Numbered from the stretch's first letter, positions 42,601 through 55,085 are shown. The stretch: DNA of 64,000 nucleotides from Fragum whitleyi (GCA_948146395.1 OX411549.1:31642693-31706692), one strand, 5' to 3'. Numbers and translations: made by a program. Notes: generated by a model not told the origin, from the sequence alone.

Positions 42601-44089
42601 ATTTTGTAAAATACGGTTACCATGAGCAAGTACGGGTTATCTCGCTTTGAACGGATATTTGACCCGAGGGTATGTTTACACAATAGGGGTATCATTAAAC
42701 AGAGTCATATATAGCAGACGATTAAAAGTCATATATAGCAGACGATTTTAGTTGATGTTATCTTTTGTGTGTAATATCAAACATAGTTTCGTTTTTAAAC
42801 TGTTCATATTCTGGATCTAATCGATCAGTCAACCCAGTTTGGTATGTATTAAATATATTGTTAATATTAATTCACCTGTATTGTTTACTAACGCTTGTTT
42901 GGTCTAGCTTGAAATATATCCAATAGACAGTTAGATATTGAGACTCAAATAAATATCTAACATGTATACATATATATATATATACACACAATCGCTGAAA
43001 ATATGTATTTTAAGATCAAAATAACCCTATGTATACCCGTGATCAGACGACATAAAAATTTTACCTGACAAAATTTAGTAGTTTTGCAGACGGCATTTCC
43101 AAATTCGAGAAAAAACGAGGAAAATATCCAAAGCTCAAAATACTGTTGAAAAGCAAGATGTGGCGTATGACAGGCGAAATCCCTTTGTGCCAATGCTTTC
43201 TTCGATATCTTGATATCTTTTGAAACCGATTAACCTTTGCAGTCTAATATGTGTGTATAACCGAGGTACTTAGATCATGATCTATACGCTTATTTTCATT
43301 TCCGCATTCTTTCTGTCCAATTGACCTAAAATGGTCATTTGGTCAACACAGGTCATGTAGTATGTGAAATCCAGTTACATGTAGTATGTGAATCTAGTTA
43401 TTCACCGTCTAACAAGTCATGGTCAGTTCTTTTATTAAGCTCATCTAGATTTAGCTACAGCTCGTGATTGGCATTTCAAACAGTCTTAAAAATGCAACAT
43501 GTATACAAGATCAGACAGCTTGCTAATACGCAGACTGCAACACAACCTGTTACCGTACGTGCAAAATTTAGAAATGACACACGCGCGTGTACATTTAATC
43601 CCGAGAAACAGAGTTACAGACATGAATCGCAGATCTAGTTAAGAAATGAATGATAAATTAAAGGGAGAGGATCGTTACCCTATTAACATTAGGGGTTTAC
43701 CGAAGCCTTAGGGGTTTACTAGAAATCCCCCCATCAACACAAGGTAACACAAAGTATAACCGTCTGATCTTAGCGTAACTTGGTCATTTATCGTTTATTT
43801 GACAACGCATGGTCAAAATCGGTATACCTAGTTCGTGAATATCGGACATTTCTTTCTTATAAAGAAGTATTCCAGTTCCACATTGTAGGCATACCTTACA
43901 TTGTAATGTTTTATTTATTACATATCTCTTACCTACTCCACATAGGCGTAATTAGGACTTTGAAATTTATACGCACTCAGATGGCGACCAACATAGAATA
44001 TATAGGATGAAGGCGATATATAGACCGTGACAAAATAAGAATATCAGTCGTCCGCTCCCCTTTTTTATGATTTGAGCGTTGTTGAATAA
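42601..44089. other. No recognised gene
   Basis: AT-rich. A short direct repeat GTCATATATAGCAGACGATT occurs twice near 42704-42750, and a (TA)n tract lies near 42968-42985. Confidence 0.5.
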
Positions 44090-44145
44090 TCAAAACATCG
44101 CAACTACAGCTTGAATAAGCTGTAGTTTCGATGTTATGATCATTC
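44090..44145. repeat. GCAACTACAGCTT hairpin
   Basis: ACATCGCAACTACAGCTT and AAGCTGTAGTTTCGATGT around a short loop; sister of 33680 and 54560. Confidence 0.8.
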
Positions 44146-44997
44146 AGTAATATTATTTTTCGAAAGAGGATATATTTGTACTACGCAATGGCGTAATGTG
44201 CGTAATGGGAGCTACGCCCTTGCCCCACCCGTTAATGTTGTAACACAAGTAACGTGAAGTATAACTTTAAATGAACTATTTATAAATATAATTATGGAAG
44301 TTTAAAGATTTATATGGCCTTGATGAGCCAAACAACGATTTTTAAAGGAAAAGTTGACTGATCTACATGCAATAGACCTACCAAAAGCCAATCTTTACAT
44401 TGCGGTGGCTTTGCGGTGTTCGACCAAGATAAGCCAAAATCTACCTTTCTCTTTGCTAAATACATGTAGTTCTTCTATTCAGTTCGATTTTTGCGAAAGC
44501 TTTTTTTATATAGTGACTTTTGAACAGCGTGTTTCAATAAGTTCGACCTCATATTTTATAATATGCAAGATAAATTTTGTGAAAAAAATGCATTACGGAA
44601 CAATCGCCAGTGATAAGATAAAGGAGCAATATTGTAAATTTGTGGTTGAAGTTTGCCATATTTTGCGATTTTTTTCAGCGTAAGAGTGGATTATTCCAAT
44701 TATTCTGCATATTTGTGAAGCGCGGGTAGTTGGCAGCTTTTGCTCATGTATCCGTTCGGCTCCCAAACCATCTTTACAACATTCTGTAGTCACAATATTT
44801 CGGTATCCCAAAGACAAGTATATTTGAAAAATCATAAGGGAAAGATGGATTCATTGATTTAATAAACGGCGTCTTACAGTCTTATCTGGTCTGAATCGGA
44901 ATGTCCATTCACTACTCATCGTAAAACTAAAGGACACTTCACCTATATTAAATTGGGCCATTAAACGGGATCGAAATATCGACAAAAATATAAGCCG
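44146..44997. other. No recognised gene
   Basis: Open frames at 44354-44683 (+) and 44593-44835 (-) overlap, lack motifs and match neither splice nor family patterns. Confidence 0.4.
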
Positions 44998-45115
44998 TGC
45001 GTTCAGGGTGACCTAACGATGCAAACGATTTTGCAAATATAACCCACTTTGCCCGTGCACTTGCGTGCAAAGCGGTGTAAATTTGACAAACGTTTATTTG
45101 GTCATGTTGAACGTA
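44998..45115. repeat. Palindrome family P
   Basis: CCGTGCGTTCAGGGTGACC, ACGATGCAAACG and CCACTTTGCCCGTGCAC pair with CGTGCAAAGCGGTGTAAATT, CAAACGT and GGTCATGTTGAACGTACGG. Confidence 0.83.
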
Positions 45116-45600
45116 CGGCAGAATATCTTAACGTCATTTTTTCGTTTGTTTATGTTTTTTACAACCGTTTCTAATGTGCGTCACGACACGACTCATAACA
45201 AACCTACACATCCGCACGTGCTGATCTTGGTCTTTCCTCGCTCTTGATATTTCTCATTTGTTAATCACACGTTTCATGCGAATTCTTCTTAAAATATCGA
45301 ATGAACTCTGTACAGCTCATTAGTCACAATATGTACAAGTCGTAAGATGACAAATTAGAAATCGCCCGCCGACTATATGATGGACAATTTCATACATGTA
45401 CTTTTCAAATTATCGGCAAATTAGCTCATTGTTGAATGAAAAAAGTCAGTGGCAGAAAAGTGATAATTAGAAGACTACTTGTTACGCCCAATAGAAATAC
45501 AATCTGAAAATACAGTTTGTCTGAGGTGCTACGCAGCATTGCAATGTTGGTAAAATAAAAAAAAATGCCTTGAACGTGGACAACAACTTATGGGACCACT
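45116..45600. other. No recognised gene
   Basis: AT-rich spacer without supported features. Confidence 0.5.
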
Positions 45601-45692
45601 ACACAGGCAATTGTTTTATAATGCGTTTTTGTCATAGAGGTTATATTCTAACCTATATGACAAAATCAGATTATTAAACAATTGCCTGTGTA
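45601..45692. repeat. Long palindrome
   Basis: ACACAGGCAATTGTTTTATA and GTCATAGAGGTTA pair with TAACCTATATGAC and TTAAACAATTGCCTGTGT; loop TATTC. Arms are about 43 bp with a few mismatches. Confidence 0.85.
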
Positions 45693-46061
45693 TCATTGAC
45701 CTTGTCCCTTAACCCTCGACCCGATAGACCGCTTTTGATTTTGAAAATTCATTACTCTGCATAGTAATTTGACTGGGAACAAAAAGGAAATGACAAAAGG
45801 ATGGTGGGCAACCTAAATTCCGTAACAACAGTTTATTCTATCTTTATTAACGACTTCGTGTAAAAGGACCATCACCGATTTATCAATCCCTTTATTATTT
45901 TTTTCTCTCTCTCAATGAAAAAAATCAAACTTTATTCCGCTAGCATTGACCATAATTGTATCGCGGCATTGCGCAGCTGGTTGTGTATTGGACTGCCCAG
46001 TCGTTGGGTCCGTAGATGATCGAACTCTGACTCAGCAAACTACTGACATATGGTAATCCGT

Positions 46062-46212
46062 CTTTATCAGATGGATTAGCAATCACGGAACTAGCAGTAG
46101 TAACGCAGATCATAAAGGGAAACAACAAAGCAGTACAACTCCACGTAACCGATATTGAAGTTTCTTCCCTTTGAAATCCACACTTTTTAGGATTTATCTC
46201 ACAACTATACAA
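46062..46212 (-). other. Candidate coding exon (hydrophobic), unproven
   Basis: The minus-strand frame from an ATG at 46212 encodes a hydrophobic stretch SVTWSCTALLFPFMICVTTA followed by SDKDGLPYVSS. The spacing between hydrophobic segment and PY(I/V)S recalls the first part of DRAM/FRAG1-like proteins, but only loosely. No second exon was found at lower coordinates, and GC is modest. It may be a chance frame. Confidence 0.2.
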
Positions 46213-46277
46213 CTATCCGTATGATAACATCCCATATGATATTCTTTATGATATAACATAGTTTATTTTTAGAACAA

Positions 46278-46512
46278 AGATATAATGCGGTTATTTTTAG
46301 AAACTTGCATTTCAGTCAGAAAAATCGACGAAAACAAGACAAATAAAGGTTATAAGATAAATATAATACATACTTAGTGTATTGTATGAAAAAATATCTA
46401 ACTCGGTTGTGAGAATTGGTAATGTCTCGGCAGAGCCTCGACAATTATCAATTCTCCCAACCTCGTTAGATATTTTTTTTCATATAATACACTATGTACG
46501 TATTATATATAT
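46278..46512. mobile_element. Foldback family E, copy 2
   Basis: TAATACATACTTAGTGTATT and AATACACTATGTACGTATTA ends; arms ATCTAACTCGGTTGTGAGAA / TTCTCCCAACCTCGTTAGAT. The flank GAAACTTGCATTTCAGTC and ATCGACGAAAACAAG is also shared, inverted, with 20580-20675. Confidence 0.8.
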
Positions 46513-46734
46513 CATCTTTCGGAAGGTGGGCATATGTCTTCGAAACAAAAACTTAAAACAGAGATCGACTGTAGCAGAGGCCAACCTTAACTCACGCATT
46601 TCGGACTGACTGAATCAAGCTAATAATTTCGCTGTTGGTCCCTTTTTAACCCTACATGTCAAAAACTCGAAATCGAACTCGCTCCGCCTGTCCTGAACTT
46701 TTTAAATATTTGTCCATGATGCTATATCGATGGA

Positions 46735-46870
46735 TCTGCGCGAAACAGTTGTAACTGCATATAAAACATAATTCGACGGTTCAGGACAAGACTGTACTAA
46801 GTGTCTTTACCTCGAACTGATCTGAACTGAACTCTCAATATAGGCAGCTACAGTTTTTGACAACATCATG
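46735..46870. repeat. Split hairpin
   Basis: GAAACAGTTGTAACTGCATA and its partner TATAGGCAGCTACAGTTTTT are separated by about 75 bp holding TTCAGGACAAGACTGTAC; the intact version lies near 26680-26720. Confidence 0.55.
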
Positions 46871-47034
46871 AAATTGGCAATAATTTTTGGAATAATTTAA
46901 TAAAATTAGCAATAAAGTTCAATAAATAGCTTTCTATTTCTTCAAGAATTTATCAGACACTTATGATTTAAATAATGTGAAGGAAATCGCAACTTTTTCT
47001 AACTAAATTTATTTTGGATTTAGTTGTTGATTTT

Positions 47035-47176
47035 ATCCATTTTAGTGATTTTGGAGCGTTTTGGATGATTTGAGCGAGTGCTTGAAATGAATGACTGGAG
47101 CGCTGAGTGAGTGATTTAGAATGGTTTTGATTGAGATGAATGTCATTTTCACGATGTAATTAACTGTACAACTGTT
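47035..47176. mobile_element. MITE family A, right half
   Basis: GATTTTGGAGCGTTTTGGAT, GAGTGATTTAGAATGG, and end TTTCACGATGTAATTAACTG. Confidence 0.75.
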
Positions 47177-47197
47177 AAGTGAAGACCCATCGTATTA

Positions 47198-47432
47198 AGC
47201 CTGTGAGTGACAGTTCCAGCTATTTCACATGTGCGTAAAGCAAAGCCTCTGGCCAGTCTGTGCATCCGCACAGCCTGGCCAGATGCTTAGCTATGCGTCT
47301 TAAAGATAGATAATGTCTCAGAGCATCTTTAGACAAGGGGTTTATGTAATTGATCAACTTGGCCATCTCGGGTTCTCAAAGTTGACACACCAGGCTTGAA
47401 TATCAGATTAGTGAAATGTTCAGCACAGGCTC
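47198..47432. mobile_element. MITE family B
   Basis: AGCCTGTGAGTGACAGTTCC left, CTGTGCATCCGCACAGCC centre, CAGCACAGGCTC right. Confidence 0.87.
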
Positions 47433-48318
47433 GTATTATTGAACCCTAGCCGAGCACCCGGCCTTCTGCATTTTGAATCGTCTCGATTATTGACCGTGAT
47501 TGACTTGGATAATTCAGAATGATTTCAGTAAGTTTTAAAGAAAGGATAATGTCAAACTACTCAAGATCGAAAGGGGTTGACCTCTCAAGACAATATATTT
47601 GATAAAGGTAGTGACTTAGGTAAACAAAACTTGATTGCAAACGCTTTTAAATTCAGAATCGAACATTTGTGAACTATTACGACGAAATAGTTTTAGATAT
47701 TAGATAATCGAATACTTAAATAAAACGCTATTAAAACACAGATTTGAAAATGCAATAATCCTAATTTACGCTATCCAACGAATTGCTCTTTTTGATTTTT
47801 TTCAAATATCACCAAATTATACCGTTGATTTACCAGATAAAATGCCTTGTTAGAATAGAATATTTATCGGAACATCACTCTGGCATTTCCGAAAATTGGA
47901 AAATGTCTTTCGCGTTAGTGAAGTGAGTTTTTGGTAAATCAGCTCTAGGTACATACATATTAAGGCCAGAACACATAAAAAGAAAGGCCTTATTTCTGCA
48001 TTGCATACAGATTGGTAATGTTAATATGTTGAACTTATTTTCAATTCAAAATAAGACTAGGCGAAACAAATGAAGTGAAAAGGTAATCAGTTTCAAATTA
48101 AGTCCCCATTTTGTTGATTTCAGTTACTGCACGTCATTTGGTTTAAACCTATTTATTTTACATCAATTGGGAAACAAGTTCTTACAACTTAGATTAATCC
48201 CTCTCGATTCTGCTTCCTGGAACTTGCGCCAAACGTCGTTCGAGCTGCTTAAGCTGCTTTAGACATTATGTACGTGCGAAACGTTGTCTATTCCATAGAA
48301 TAGCCGAGAGTTTTCTGG
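47433..48318. other. No recognised gene
   Basis: AT-rich spacer; no exon-like or repeat structure supported. Confidence 0.5.
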
Positions 48319-48559
48319 GCCCGAGGTTATTAAAATGTTCTCAGGCTCAAATCAAACTTTTTTCAAATTTCAATTCGAGATTAAAGTCGTAATTCTGTTT
48401 AATTACTCATTTCAATGTATTAACATAAAAGATGATATAAATAAGTTGTTAAAAATAACAACTTATTAATATTATCTTTTATTTTTACACTTTTTTTATT
48501 TAAAGCTTGAGAAAATTGAGCCTGAGCTTAAGTAAAGTTTTATAACCTCGGGCCCTGAT
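48319..48559. mobile_element. Element family H, complete copy
   Basis: Inverted ends GGGCCCGAGGTTATTAAAAT and TTTTATAACCTCGGGCCC, then CTCAGGCTCAA / TTGAGCCTGAG. The centre AATAAGTTGTT / AACAACTTATT is a dyad. Diverged copy at 42370-42600. Confidence 0.88.
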
Positions 48560-48824
48560 AACAGTAATATATCAGCATCATTCGAAGAAAGTGGACAACG
48601 AACCGATATCATAATATATGTATGAAGGAAGAGGTAAGTTCGGTGATAAATCTGACCAAAATCAATGGGTGAAATGACCCTCCCATAATTGAAAGATAAG
48701 TTTTGAACTTTTAAAATTAAAATCTCATAAATATCACAAGTTTCATGTTTATGTTTTCCTGTTTGTTTAACAAAATATATAGAGATAACATATATTGGAT
48801 TTGTCATGAGATTTTTCCCGAAAA

Positions 48825-48900
48825 GTTCGAGAACTGTAACGCCACTTTGCACATTTAATTTCTAAACGTTTCATCTTTTTGCATCCTGAATGGAGGGTAG
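48825..48900. repeat. Palindrome family P, right-arm remnant
   Basis: ACGCCACTTTGCAC, CTAAACGTTTCATC and TTTTGCATCCTGAATGG match the family; the left arm is missing. Confidence 0.55.
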
Positions 48901-49093
48901 TTTTACAAAAATGTGTAAATGCTGTTTCGAAATTAATGAAGTCCGTCATGCGAAAAAGGAACACATTGAAATACTTGAAAGAAACATTTACACGAGATAT
49001 TGAACATCAGAATGCAACCAAAGGTTGTATTTTGAAACCGACTATCAGATATAGAAGAATAATTTGTTTCAATGTACGATCTATTTTTCTCAT

Positions 49094-49385
49094 TGAGTGA
49101 ACAACAAAAGCTGTTTTTTTTCACGAGTGGCGGAACCAAGAGTGAAAATATAGATTTTTGTTCACGAAACGAAATATTAATCGATCTTACTTGAAAAACA
49201 AACGATTATTCGATTTATGTACTGCAAAAATATGACAAAAAATGAGAAAATTTAAGATCACATTTCTCTTTAAGCGCGTCTTTTCGCACGTGATTGTTAT
49301 GCAACATCCTTGGTGACGTTACTTATAGGGCTCTGCTAAGATAACGCCAGAATGGCTTAGATGTACGAAAGCGGGGTATATGTTG
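49094..49385 (+). repeat. Dispersed repeat G, copy 1
   Basis: GAGTGAACAACAAAAGCT, GAGTGGCGG, TTAAGCGCGTC, GCACGTGATTG, TGACG and ACGAAAGCGGGGTATA occur in the same order at 61098-61320. Confidence 0.8.
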
Positions 49386-49423
49386 TTGATAATTTGAATT
49401 GAAAATCATTTTTTGATTTTTAG

Positions 49424-51045
49424 CTCACCTGAGCACGAAGTGCTCAAGGGAGCTATTGTGATCGATTGTTGTCCGGCGTCCGTCTGTCCGTCTGTCCGTC
49501 TGTCCGTCACGGCGTCAACTTTTTCTTTAAACGACATCTCCTCCTAAACTTATGGGTCAAAATCAACCAAACTTGGCAGAAATATTCCTTGGGTGGTCCC
49601 TTATGAAAATTGCTCAAATGGAAAGGATCCGTGCCATATCACGGGAAAAGGAGCCTTAATGACAAATTTCTTGTTTTCACTCTAGAAGCCACAAATATGG
49701 TCCAATCTTCATGAAACTTGGTCAGAATGTTTGTTAGGTCATGAGGATGAAGTCTACTGAAAATCCGAAGGATCCGTGCCATTTCACAGAAAAAGGCGCC
49801 TTAATGACAATTTTGTCAACTTTTTCTTTAAACGACATCTCCTCCTAAACTTATGGGTCAAAATCAACCAAACTTGGCAGAAATATTCCTTGGGTGGTCC
49901 CTTATGAAAATTGCTCAAATGGAAAGGATCCGTGCCATATCACGGGAAAAGGGGCCTTAATGACAAATTTCTTGTTTTCACTCTAGAAGCCACAAATATG
50001 GTCCAATCTTCATGAAACTTGGTCAGAATGTTTGTTAGGTCATGAGGATGAAGTCTACTGAAAATCCGAAGGATCCGTGCCATTTCACAGAAAAAGGCGC
50101 CTTAATGACAATTTTGTCAACTTTTTCTTTAAACGACATCTCCTCCTAAACTTATGGGTCAAAATCAACCAAACTTGGCAGAAATATTCCTTGGGTGGTC
50201 CCTTATGAAAATTGCTCAAATGGAAAGGATCCGTGCCATATCACGGGAAAAGGGGCCTTAATGACAAATTTCTTGTTTTCACTCTAGAAGCCACAAATAT
50301 GGTCCAATCTTCATGAAACTTGGTCAGAATGTTTGTTAGGTCATGAGGATGAAGTCTACTGAAAATCCGAAGGATCCGTGCCATTTCACAGAAAAAGGCG
50401 CCTTAATGACAATTTTGTCAACTTTTTCTTTAAACGACATCTCCTCCTAAACTTATGGGTCAAAATCAACCAAACTTGGCAGAAATATTCCTTGGGTGGT
50501 CCCTTATGAAAATTGCTCAAATGGAAAGGATCCGTGCCATATCACGGGAAAAGGGGCCTTAATGACAAATTTCTTGTTTTCACTCTAGAAGCCACAAATA
50601 TGGTCCAATCTTCATGAAACTTGGTCAGAATGTTTGTTAGGTCATGAGGATGAAGTCTACTGAAAATCCGAAGGATCCGTGCCATATCACAGGAAAAGGC
50701 GTCTTAATGACAATTTTGTTGTTTACTCTCTAGAAGCCACAAATATGGTCCAATCATCATGAAACTGTCAGAATGTTTGTTAGGTCATGAGGATGAACTC
50801 ATTTGAAAATGGGAAGTATACATGCCATATCACGGGAAAAGGGGCCTTAATGACAATTTTCTCGTAAGAGCTCCAAACGCCACAAATATGGTCCAATCTT
50901 CAAGAAACTTCATCAAAATGTTTGCCAGGTCACAAGAATGAACTGTTGAAAATGGGAAGGTTCATGCCATATCATAGGAAATGGAGTCTTAATGATAATT
51001 TACTTGAAATATCAGGTGAGCGATTTAGGGCCCTCAGGGTCCTCT
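49424..51045 (+). repeat. Mollusc-type dispersed repeat (TTAGCTCACCTGAGCACG)
   Basis: Opens TTTTTAGCTCACCTGAGCAC with a GAGCACGAAGTGCTC palindrome, then TCCGGCGTCCGTCTGTCCG, a tandem array, diverged units, and closes ATATCAGGTGAGCGATTTAG with GGGCCCTCAGGGTCCTCTTG. GCTCACCTGA and TCAGGTGAGC are inverted ends. Class not assigned. Confidence 0.87.
49514..50717 (+). repeat. 4 x 301-bp near-identical tandem array
   Basis: GTCAACTTTTTCTTTAAACG starts units at 49514, 49815, 50116 and 50417, exactly 301 bp apart. The only differences noticed are GGAGCC against GGGGCC in unit 1 and small changes at the end of unit 4. Diverged partial units follow to 51010. Confidence 0.95.
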
Positions 51046-52630
51046 TGTACTGGTTAGGGGATGAGTTCAACAAGTTCTACACGAAATCTACCGTTATTTC
51101 TCGTTAAACCACCGAGTAGCATTATAGTATGTGTGGTATATGTTGCATTGTTCGCATGGCTTCAAATCCCACAGGAGTCGGAAAACTTTTGGTTTGTTTC
51201 CAAACAATTTTTCATCATTTTTTCTATAGAATAGAAACTTTGGTCATTGGTTTTGCACAGAAAAATGGTAAAAGTTGATGACAAATAAACATGTATATAA
51301 ATCATTAATTCCTTCTAGAGAAAATCGAAAAGGAGTAGGTATAGGAAACTTATTTCATCAGTAATGTTGTTATTGATTTGATTAATGTATTCTTTCTACA
51401 CATGATAAATAATTAATACAATTACTTGGGTATAGAAATGAATACGTTTGGCATTTATAGTTTTCCAATTTTCGCGACAATGTTGGCATTTTCATGATAC
51501 ATCTGCATGTTTTTGGTTGACTTTTTCTCCGGTTTGTGTTGCAAAATACATGTGACCCGCCATGTAAAAAGGACCACCGAGTAATTCGTAATAAAAAAAA
51601 AATAATTTGGATTGAAGAAAGTAGAGGTCAACCAGAGGGCGGTTTCTAAAAATAACAAGTATGTAAAAAACGAATAATCAGTGTGGTTTACTTAAGGTTT
51701 TCGAGCACTGTAAGCCTGTTCAGTGCGCGCAATCTGACCAGGGTACGCGCTTTTCGCAGTTTTAAAAGAGGCTGTCTGTGGCTTTCTTTAAAAGAAAAGA
51801 CGAAAAGAGATCGAATCAAGCCAGATCATTGAAATACGTTTTTACTGTAAGAATAGATGGAATGGTAGAATGACATAGATAAAGTGAACTTGGAAAGGAG
51901 CGTAAATTACCAGTCTCTAATTGCGATTAAGATCCCTTAGTTGAAAAAAAATTTAAATGAATGATTTACCTTTGGCCCCTCACTTAAACTTGAACTTATA
52001 TACTAACATTGTATTGCAAAAACAGTACTTTTGGCCGTCACGCGAAAAGTGGCCGATCCGAACCTCTTGGAAAGAAATAATTGACAAGATATTAACCTAT
52101 TAAAGGCCATCAGTTGTAGCATTTCGGGGGGGGGGGGGGATATGGAGACTGTTTTTTTATTCAAGAGTGTAGGGAACTAAAGCATAATTATGCTGTTTGA
52201 ATACGCAATGTCATTTTCGCGTGGCGGTTCACAAATATAAAAAATATCATTGAGTTGGACCTTTGATCAGCCATTGTTCATGGTGAAAGTCTTAAGACAA
52301 AAACCAATTCTGATGTAAAAATAACAATCACTTCGTCTTATTATGAGAACCTCGAAAATATTATAGTTACACGTAATATTTATGGTTAATTAATTTTGTC
52401 GCAATGTATAATGTCAGAACGATATCATGTCCGCCGAATGTATAGAAAACTATTTACGCCTATTTAATTTTTATGCCCTCGCATCGATACAACCGGTGGC
52501 ATAATTTTTGACCGTTGTCAGTTTGTCCGTCTGTCTGTCTGACCGTCTTACCGCCTGTCTATCTGTCTACCAAACATAACCAAAAACAGAACTATGCCAA
52601 TTACTTTAAGCCTATTCAAGACACATTATT
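51046..52630. other. No recognised gene; repeat fragments
   Basis: Holds a short TGTGACCCGCCATGT/AAAAAGGACCACCGAG block like family C (about 51550), a family B-like TCTGACCAGGGTACGCGC stretch (about 51730), a poly-G run near 52125, and a GTCCGTCTGTCTGTCTGACC tract near 52525. Confidence 0.45.
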
Positions 52631-52654
52631 GGTAGGCCGCAGAAGCGGCCTACC
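52631..52654. repeat. Perfect GC-rich hairpin
   Basis: GGTAGGCCGC AGAA GCGGCCTACC: ten paired bases and a 4-nt loop in an AT-rich setting. Confidence 0.85.
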
Positions 52655-54204
52655 AGTATGAATGCGTTTTGAATATGACCATGGGGGATTAGGGATACAT
52701 TATTATAAAACCTGTCCAATGTTTTTATTCAAAACATGGAAAACGTATAATGCAGCCTGGATCAAACAACAGTTTTTCAAAAACTGTTTTTTAATGAAAA
52801 TTATTGAGCAATAAAATCAGGATTTTTGGTTATGAACTTGATTTTACAAATATAGCACATTTCATTAAAATGACTGATCACTCAGACATGTTTGACCTAG
52901 TTTTTACTCTCTTTCCCCCTGTTTTCTGCATTTTTTTACAATAAAGTGATTCTCACAGGAGATACATCTATGGTTACACTCCTGTCTGTTTTGGTCTTGT
53001 TAAACATATAGTAAAAATAGCATTTTTGCGGTTTAAAAAAAACACAATACTTCATTTTGCACAATTACACTCGAAATCCTTTTGGTACAAAAGTGTGTGA
53101 TGACTTATATCAAAGCTCTGGTCTAGAGAATAAATGTTTCTACCTTAATTAATCTAATCCTGTGTGTGATATGTAGCAGTTGTATGGCACTTAGCATAAC
53201 ATAATTTCAAGCCAGTTACTGTTATTCAAGCATTAAAACAATGCGACAAACGGAGCATATCACTTTTTCTAACCAAACTATTTTGGGACAACCGAAGTAG
53301 GTCCTTTTACTTCAAATAGGCGCAGTTTTAGTACTAGTTTGAATGACAGCTATTGAATGATAACTTGAATCTTTTGCCTCGTGTTCTGATTTCAGAATTG
53401 TTTGTGCTATTATTTTGAGTCTGTATTTTCTTTCTTTATGCTCATTTCTTCGGATAACTCCGCATACATCAGCATAAAGGTTGAGTGAATATATTATTCT
53501 AACAAGAGCACCGCCTATGAGTGCAACCCTTGGCTGTGCTTGGCTGCAGGTGCTGGATAATACAAAAAGCTGAGTTGAAAAAGGGACTTTTACAAAAACC
53601 CTTTTTCAGAGTTGTCCCCCTTGATTGTCTGGATAGCTCTTGAGATAGTGAACATACATGCTAAATTTGATGAATATATCATTAATAACAACAGGTCAAC
53701 AACAACAATGCCAACGCCGCTAAAATGATCTCCATACCTCAAGTTTTCTTAGGAAACAGACAAGCTAAAAAATGCAATCACTTTACCATCATGTGTAATT
53801 CACAGTGCCTATGTTGAAATAAAGTACTCCTTAGTGTATTTAAGCCGGGTGTGCATGCTAAAGTAGGGCCATTATTGTTGTTAAAATCTTTAAAATCTAG
53901 ATAGGTATTGTTTGCAAAAAAATATTTTTATAAAAAATACATTATTCTTTGATGATAACCAAATAATTTGAGGCCTACTTTGATGCATTGTATCAAAATT
54001 TTGTCTTGTTCATATTTGGCTTGATGCTAGATCTCAATGATATGCATTCTGCTAATACCAAGGTCAAGCACATGTGACCAAGGTTAATGTCATCCCCCAA
54101 TGTCAATTTTTGGAAGGCATTTGTGTTTCGGATTATAATGACAAATGTCAAAATGACAGAAATCGTTTGTCTACGAGCAATGGGAGAATGATTAGTAACT
54201 AGTA
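52655..54204. other. No recognised gene
   Basis: AT-rich. The segment beginning ACAAGAGCACCGCCTATGAG (about 53502) with an AAAAAGGG/CCCTTTTT dyad looks like a dispersed repeat, but no second copy lies in the window. Confidence 0.4.
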
Positions 54205-54362
54205 ATTACGCCTATGTGAGACGAGGAGCTGCTGGCTCGGATGAAATATTGCTGTAGTACTGTTGTCAGAAACGACAGGAAAAATGGATAGGTGCAACAG
54301 CCGCCATGGTATTGCTGCAATTATGTTGAAAGTGGCGTAAAACGCCATTTAAATAATCAACC
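54205..54362 (+). mobile_element. SINE body and tail
   Basis: CCTATGTGAGACGAGGAGCT, AACAGCCGCCATGGTATT, GTTGAAAGTGGCGTAAAACG and CCATTTAAATAATCAACC; sister of 22350-22505. Confidence 0.72.
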
Positions 54363-54559
54363 AATCTCCCTGAAAAGCTTATAGGAAAAATTTGGAGAAT
54401 TTTCATCGGATTGTTAGAGAGAGGGGGACTACATTAAAAAATCTATGTTACTTACTAGCAACCGTCCCGCGTCCTTGCTTTGATACTCCAATGAAGCCTC
54501 TCGCATATTTTTGTAAGTTTATATTAGTAGCTTTGAAAGTTAAACTTGTAAATCGTAGA

Positions 54560-54625
54560 CGTCATTCTAAAACCTCGTAACTGCAGCTTTAATATAGCTG
54601 TAATTACGAGGTTGAGAATGACGTC
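54560..54625. repeat. CCTCGTAACTGCAGCTT hairpin
   Basis: GACGTCATTCTAAAACCTCG and TAACTGCAGCTT pair with AGCTGTAATTACGAGGTT and GAGAATGACGTC; arms of about 27 bp. Confidence 0.87.
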
Positions 54626-54644
54626 GACGATATATATTGCTTGC

Positions 54645-55085
54645 ACAGTTAATAATATCTTGAAATTGACATTCACCTCAATCTAAACCATTCTAAATCG
54701 ATCACTTAGCGCTCCAATTATTCATTCCAAACACTCACTCAAACCATTCAAAAACGATCAAACCCATTGAAAAATATAGAATCAACAACATCATTCAAAA
54801 TAAATTTTGACAGAGCAATATCGCGATTTCACTGACATAATTAAAAAAGTTAGCGCCCCACAGGTTCTTGAAGAATTTTGAAGCTGTGCACAGAACTTGT
54901 ATGCACTTTTTTATTAAAGGGAGGTAATCAATATCGCAAATTTTGTTCATCCCGAACAAAATTTGTGATATAGGATTACCTACCATTAAAATCACTCAAA
55001 ACTCTATCCTCACGCTCATTCAATTTCATTCCTAAATCATTCCAAAATCATTCACCTTGTCAATTTCACGATGTTGTTAACTGTA
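54645..55085. mobile_element. MITE family A, most complete copy
   Basis: ACAGTTAATAATATCTTGAA and TTTCACGATGTTGTTAACTG inverted ends; two halves of ATTC-pentamer drift; central dyad ATATCGCAAATTTTGTTC / GAACAAAATTTGTGATAT flanked by AAAGGGAGGTAATC and GATTACCTACC. Serves as the reference for the family. Confidence 0.9.

Noticed and set aside
49514..50717. Coding tandem-repeat protein
   Set aside because: All frames contain stops in every unit; 301 is not a multiple of three.
52631..52654. Bacterial-type terminator hairpin
   Set aside because: The hairpin is real but the setting is eukaryotic, no U-tract follows and no gene ends nearby.
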